This document shows, piece by piece, positions 60,526 through 64,000 of a stretch of 64,000 bases of DNA (its first letter is position 1; every line of letters starts with the position of its first letter). The notes beneath the pieces are model-generated. The model worked only from the letters and a program-made list of their open reading frames with translations. It was not told the origin of the DNA and made no database searches. The position numbers and the translations under genes were made by a program. Source of the stretch: Herpomyces periplanetae (Eukaryota; Ascomycota; Laboulbeniomycetes; Herpomycetales; Herpomycetaceae); assembly GCA_009733715.1 (NCBI GenBank), contig WMKJ01000039.1, positions 41,866-105,865 on the forward strand, in the 5' to 3' direction.

Positions 60526-60814
60526 GAACAGTACCCACTAGATTCCACCTCACCCCACCCCACCATACAACACCCGCATTGTACCCATGCCCCCAGAGAA
60601 TACCGTGCTCAAGCTCGATTCTATCCAAAACATCTTTTCCCAACACATTCTCTTCGCACTAATTATCTTATCCTTAAACTAAATTAACGGGCCACATGAA
60701 CTCGGATGTCGAGCTGATTGGGACGAATTGGTCACGGGAATTCGGTCGGGTAGGGATCAGTATCGGCAAGATGAACGGAAAAATGTACCGAGATGCGCCG
60801 GGCTGCGGTGCACC

Positions 60815-60964
60815 ATGTCAGCTTCAGCCGCCGCACAAGTTCCAGTTCCAGTTGCGGCTCCGGCTCCGGCTCCGGCTCCAGCACCAGCACCAGACAAGCT
60901 AAACCTAATCCAATCTACTATGATATTTTTCCGGTGTTTCGCTATAAAATACACCTTCTCTCAA
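60815..60964 (+). CDS. Candidate first exon of an unidentified Ala/Pro-rich protein (50 codons)
   Basis: The ATG at 60815 sits in CACCATGTC, a strong fungal start context. The frame reads MSASAAAQVPVPVAAPAPAP, further Pro-Ala repeats, then DKLNLIQSTMIFFRCF, and reaches a GTATGC donor at 60965 in phase 0, the same donor sequence used in the DUF7918 gene. The Pro-Ala part is encoded by a CCGGCT/CCAGCA repeat. It lies just right of the point where strand skew reverses, as expected for a rightward transcript. No second exon or family was identified. Confidence 0.35.
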
Positions 60965-61303
60965 GTATGCGGTTCTCCCCCCACACCCTCCTGCAAGCAT
61001 CTTCTTAAATAGACTTCTATACACACAGATTTCATGTATCCCTAGGTAAACTAACCGCCTCAATCATCCCTTATCTCCACATTTATCCTACTTCCTCTTC
61101 TTTCTACCCCAATGGAATTCTTTAGATTTTGCCACCAAGCTTTGTTCATTCCTACTCACTTTACCCTATACCACAGACTATGTCCTCACCTGCTTGTCTT
61201 GGAATTATTCTTTAGCCTATAAATTCCAAATCTCATGATACATTTTCGTAAATTCCCACACCTTCAGTCGCCACAGCATATCCCATTTTGTTCATGCCAT
61301 AGT

Positions 61304-61333
61304 CTTGCCTTGCCTTGCCTCGCCTCGCCTCCC
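61304..61333 (+). repeat. (CTTGC)3(CTCGC)2 pentamer array
   Basis: Six consecutive pentamers: CTTGC three times, CTCGC twice, then CTCCC. Same pattern of grouped variants as the 49966 array. Confidence 0.8.
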
Positions 61334-63775
61334 CACATCTACCCTTGAACTTATCTTTCGTATAAGCTTGTGTTCATGCTTTGATATACACCTTCTCTTC
61401 CCTTCTAATCGGTTATCTTACTCCTCTTTCTCCCATACTCCTCGCAACAGTTATAACTTTCTTATTTTCCGCCAATTAATTCTCCCGTTTTTTTATCACG
61501 TCCTTTATCATCCATCCCATCCTATACCATTTCTTTTCATATACACCTAATCGTTTCTTACCACCAAATTTCTAATATGTTTCATTTGGTGGCCTCAATC
61601 ATTCTTGTGATTGATAAATATCTCTTCCAACTATAACCCACCCCTCCCTCTCTAACATTATTACTCATTCCTATATCTGTTCGTTTTCCCTTCCGTTCAT
61701 TTCCAATCCGCGTCGTCCTACGCTTCACCATTATTACTCATTCTCTCCATTCAAACTCTCTTACCCTTTTTCCCAACTCATCCTCTCTTCTTTAACTCTA
61801 TCCGGTTCCCCGGTTTCTCTGGTTTTTCCCTTGGCCCTATCCCCTTCTCACCCTCATCCTTTACGCGCGCGTATTTGTACACCCGCGCACATTTTCCTCA
61901 CACCGGCTTTCCCTTTACTCGTACTCCAACTTACGCACGCACGCACGCACACACGCGTTACCTTACACTCACTCTGCAAGGATGCCATTCGTGCTACCTG
62001 TCATGTGCATTTCTTGGTACTTGTGCCTACAAAAGTCCACCAATCGTCTGTAATTTATACATACCACAAGGCTATTCGTCTTACTTTGTAAATATGAACC
62101 CTTTTCAATCGTTCTGATAAATTCAATTTAATGTGTTAAGTTGTTTGTTTTCTCTCTCCATCTCTCTGAAAATCAAACCCTTCACCTTACATTCTGCTTC
62201 CATTTCCAAATTCCCCTGATTTATCTTCCGAGCTCACACCTTCGTAAACTATTGCTGTGGCGATCAACTATTATCACAAAATTCATATTTATCATGGTCA
62301 ACATTATCTTAAATGTTACTATTAAATCATGTATACACGTCAAAATCCATCTTACGATTGGCTGAAGGATATGCCCCGTTCTCGTATATAACCATCCAAT
62401 CATTGTGGCTCAAGCGTCACATTGTTAAGCCATGTATATCATTTTAGTGGTTAATGCGCGCAAGCTAACAAACTAATCAAATCATTCGTTGGCGCAGGTT
62501 TACTTGATAACTCGATCACGTAAGTTGTGATAGCCAATGAAGAGTTGAGAGTGAAGTACTCAAATAAAATTTCCCAAAATGGACCAGGCATAATTAGCGC
62601 GTGTCTACGCACGCATACATATTTACTCACGTATGCATGCTCTTTCGTGGATGCGCTTGCTTGCGTACTCTGGTATACGCGTAAAATTGATTTTTCCCTT
62701 TAGGATACCTGCGGGAAGCTTACCTGATGGAAATAACAGAACTTGCCATGCTATTCCATGTCAGGGTGTAAACGGCATGGCTTTGCATATATACTAAGTT
62801 TGTAGACAAGTAGTGTTTTGCGACTAAAAGTTTCCAAGTTTGTACAGCTTTAACGTAAAATTGTCGGGTGGGTTAGCAAAATAAAAGTTTGACACTAAAC
62901 ATTCAAGTGGAGAAGTTTATTTTTAGTCACTACCGCTGCCTTAGGTTAACTATCTACATCATTCTACACCATTGGATGCATGCGGAAGCTATAATTACGG
63001 CTCAGCGTGTATGTGCAACTCGGATGATAAATCTTTATCATGTGAGTTTTTGGACGGTGTGAACAGCGCGGCGCGACGCAATGCGATGCGAAGCTATACG
63101 ATAAAGGAATGGTAACAGTACTAGCCTAACTTCCTTCATAACTGCATATGTCACCAATCGCCAGTTGCCTGTTTTCACAAGTATCACATTAATCGAATCA
63201 ATCCCTGATACAATGATTGCTGCTTATGGTAAAGATCAAGGTTGTTTCATACACCTGACACTGTATTTGATCTCAATTGCAAAGTCAAACCGGGGGTTTA
63301 ACGTCATTAATGCCAAAACACAACGGACAGCCTTTTACCGTGTAAACATAACGTCATATACATATGAGTATGTATATAATACATTTAACTTCTCCAACCT
63401 CAGACGGAATAACGCGAATGCGATAACTTTTCCAAGAATTGTCTTACGACGCGTAAATTTACCTTGCCTTTTCCCGGAAATTTTCGAGCACACGTACGTG
63501 CACGTTAAAATACCACTTGACATTAATTCTCACACGTACACCCACAGTACTTGAAAGAACCTAGAATAAATACACAACCTGATGCTTCTCGTGACGTGCT
63601 ACACATTCCATCCGAGTACAATACCCCGACCAAATCGTCGCGCACTAGTTGCGGTCTGGGTTACTGGCTGCTTGGTTATTGGAGCCTACGAACTTGCTTG
63701 CCTACCTGCCTACATACGCCTGAATTTCTCGTGCGCGTTTATCATAAACTGGTGTCTTTGCGCTTTATTATACTC

Positions 63776-63842
63776 TTGCGTACGTGCGTACGTGCGTGTG
63801 TGCGTGTGTGCGTGTATGCATGTATGTATACATGCATGCATT
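63776..63842 (+). repeat. Alternating GCGTAC/GTGTGC/ATGCATGT tract
   Basis: A nearly continuous alternating purine-pyrimidine stretch of CGTACGTG, GTGTGCGT and ATGTATGC units, about 65 nt long. It is a candidate Z-DNA or cruciform-prone sequence; the open frames reading Val/Cys/Ala-rich peptides through it are artefacts of the repeat. Confidence 0.7.
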
Positions 63843-64000
63843 TACCGTTCGCACCGGCACCGGCACTAGTACACCTAGTGATAACTTTTCTTTTACCATT
63901 ATCCTCTTACTTCCCTTCTCCCTCCCCTTCCCCCCGCCCTCCCCCTCCCTCCCCACTCCCCAATTTCTCCCATCTTCCCACCTCTTAACCCCCTTCACTA

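Larger units (their letters stand above)
60965..64000. other. Pyrimidine-rich region, no gene recognised
   Basis: From 60.97 to about 62.3 kb the plus strand is C/T-rich (61741-61800 has 23 C and no G), opposite to the region left of 60.5 kb. From 62.4 to 63.6 kb the composition is mixed with scattered CG-rich short repeats. The last 100 nt form a dense C/T tract resembling a promoter-proximal pyrimidine tract, so a rightward gene may start beyond the window. Frames in this stretch are low complexity. Confidence 0.45.

Noticed and set aside
63551-63988. 145-codon plus-strand frame at the right edge
   Set aside because: It runs through an alternating GTGC/ATGC repeat and a C/T tract; the peptide is repeat-derived.
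1-64000. CRISPR arrays, bacterial operons, viral or integrated prophage genes
   Set aside because: No regularly spaced direct repeats, ribosome-binding sites or viral hallmark proteins were seen; the window is eukaryotic.

Overview
The window looks like a nuclear contig from a filamentous ascomycete (Pezizomycotina-like; genus not identifiable by reading). Three things support this. Spliceosomal introns have GT-AG ends, often with CTAAC-like branch sites. The housekeeping proteins have filamentous-fungal architecture: a dynein intermediate chain beginning with a DEILAKKAKLAALKRQRE block, a REX1-type exonuclease, an OS-9/Yos9 lectin, a CPCGIGL-type copper ATPase, a DUF7918 protein and a vezatin-like protein. 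There is no bacterial gene packing and no operon.

Region 1 (about 1-28.6 kb) is visibly AT-rich and nearly empty. It holds three related genes of unknown function. Two (7272-9339 and 21069-21716) encode secreted proteins sharing one N-terminal domain, an intron after codon 62 and a TATA box 100-115 nt upstream of the ATG. The third (about 14464-15198) is built of a repeated LPxAIEAGIKxGxLK module, which also occurs, fused behind the secreted domain, in the first gene. This is the most novel part of the window: a small modular, effector-like family in a gene-poor AT-rich compartment.

Region 2 (28.7-56.5 kb) has higher GC and is gene-dense. It holds an ectonucleotide pyrophosphatase/phosphodiesterase (+) converging on a five-exon DUF7918 gene (-), followed by a leftward-transcribed series: OS-9/Yos9, REX1, dynein intermediate chain, a vezatin-like protein and a CrpA/CRP1-like copper-exporting P1B-ATPase. 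These are housekeeping or stress functions (ER quality control, RNA processing, dynein transport, membrane/peroxisome tethering, copper detoxification) with no evident shared pathway. Most are intronless over kilobases; introns, where present, cluster near 5' ends or in the DUF7918 gene.

Region 3 (47.7-52 kb and 56.5-64 kb) is intergenic. It is rich in pentanucleotide microsatellites and strongly strand-asymmetric tracts, with the G/C skew reversing near 60.53 kb next to a possible first exon of a rightward gene (60815-60964). A few short candidate exons are listed with low confidence. No tRNA, rRNA, CRISPR array or intact transposon was recognised.
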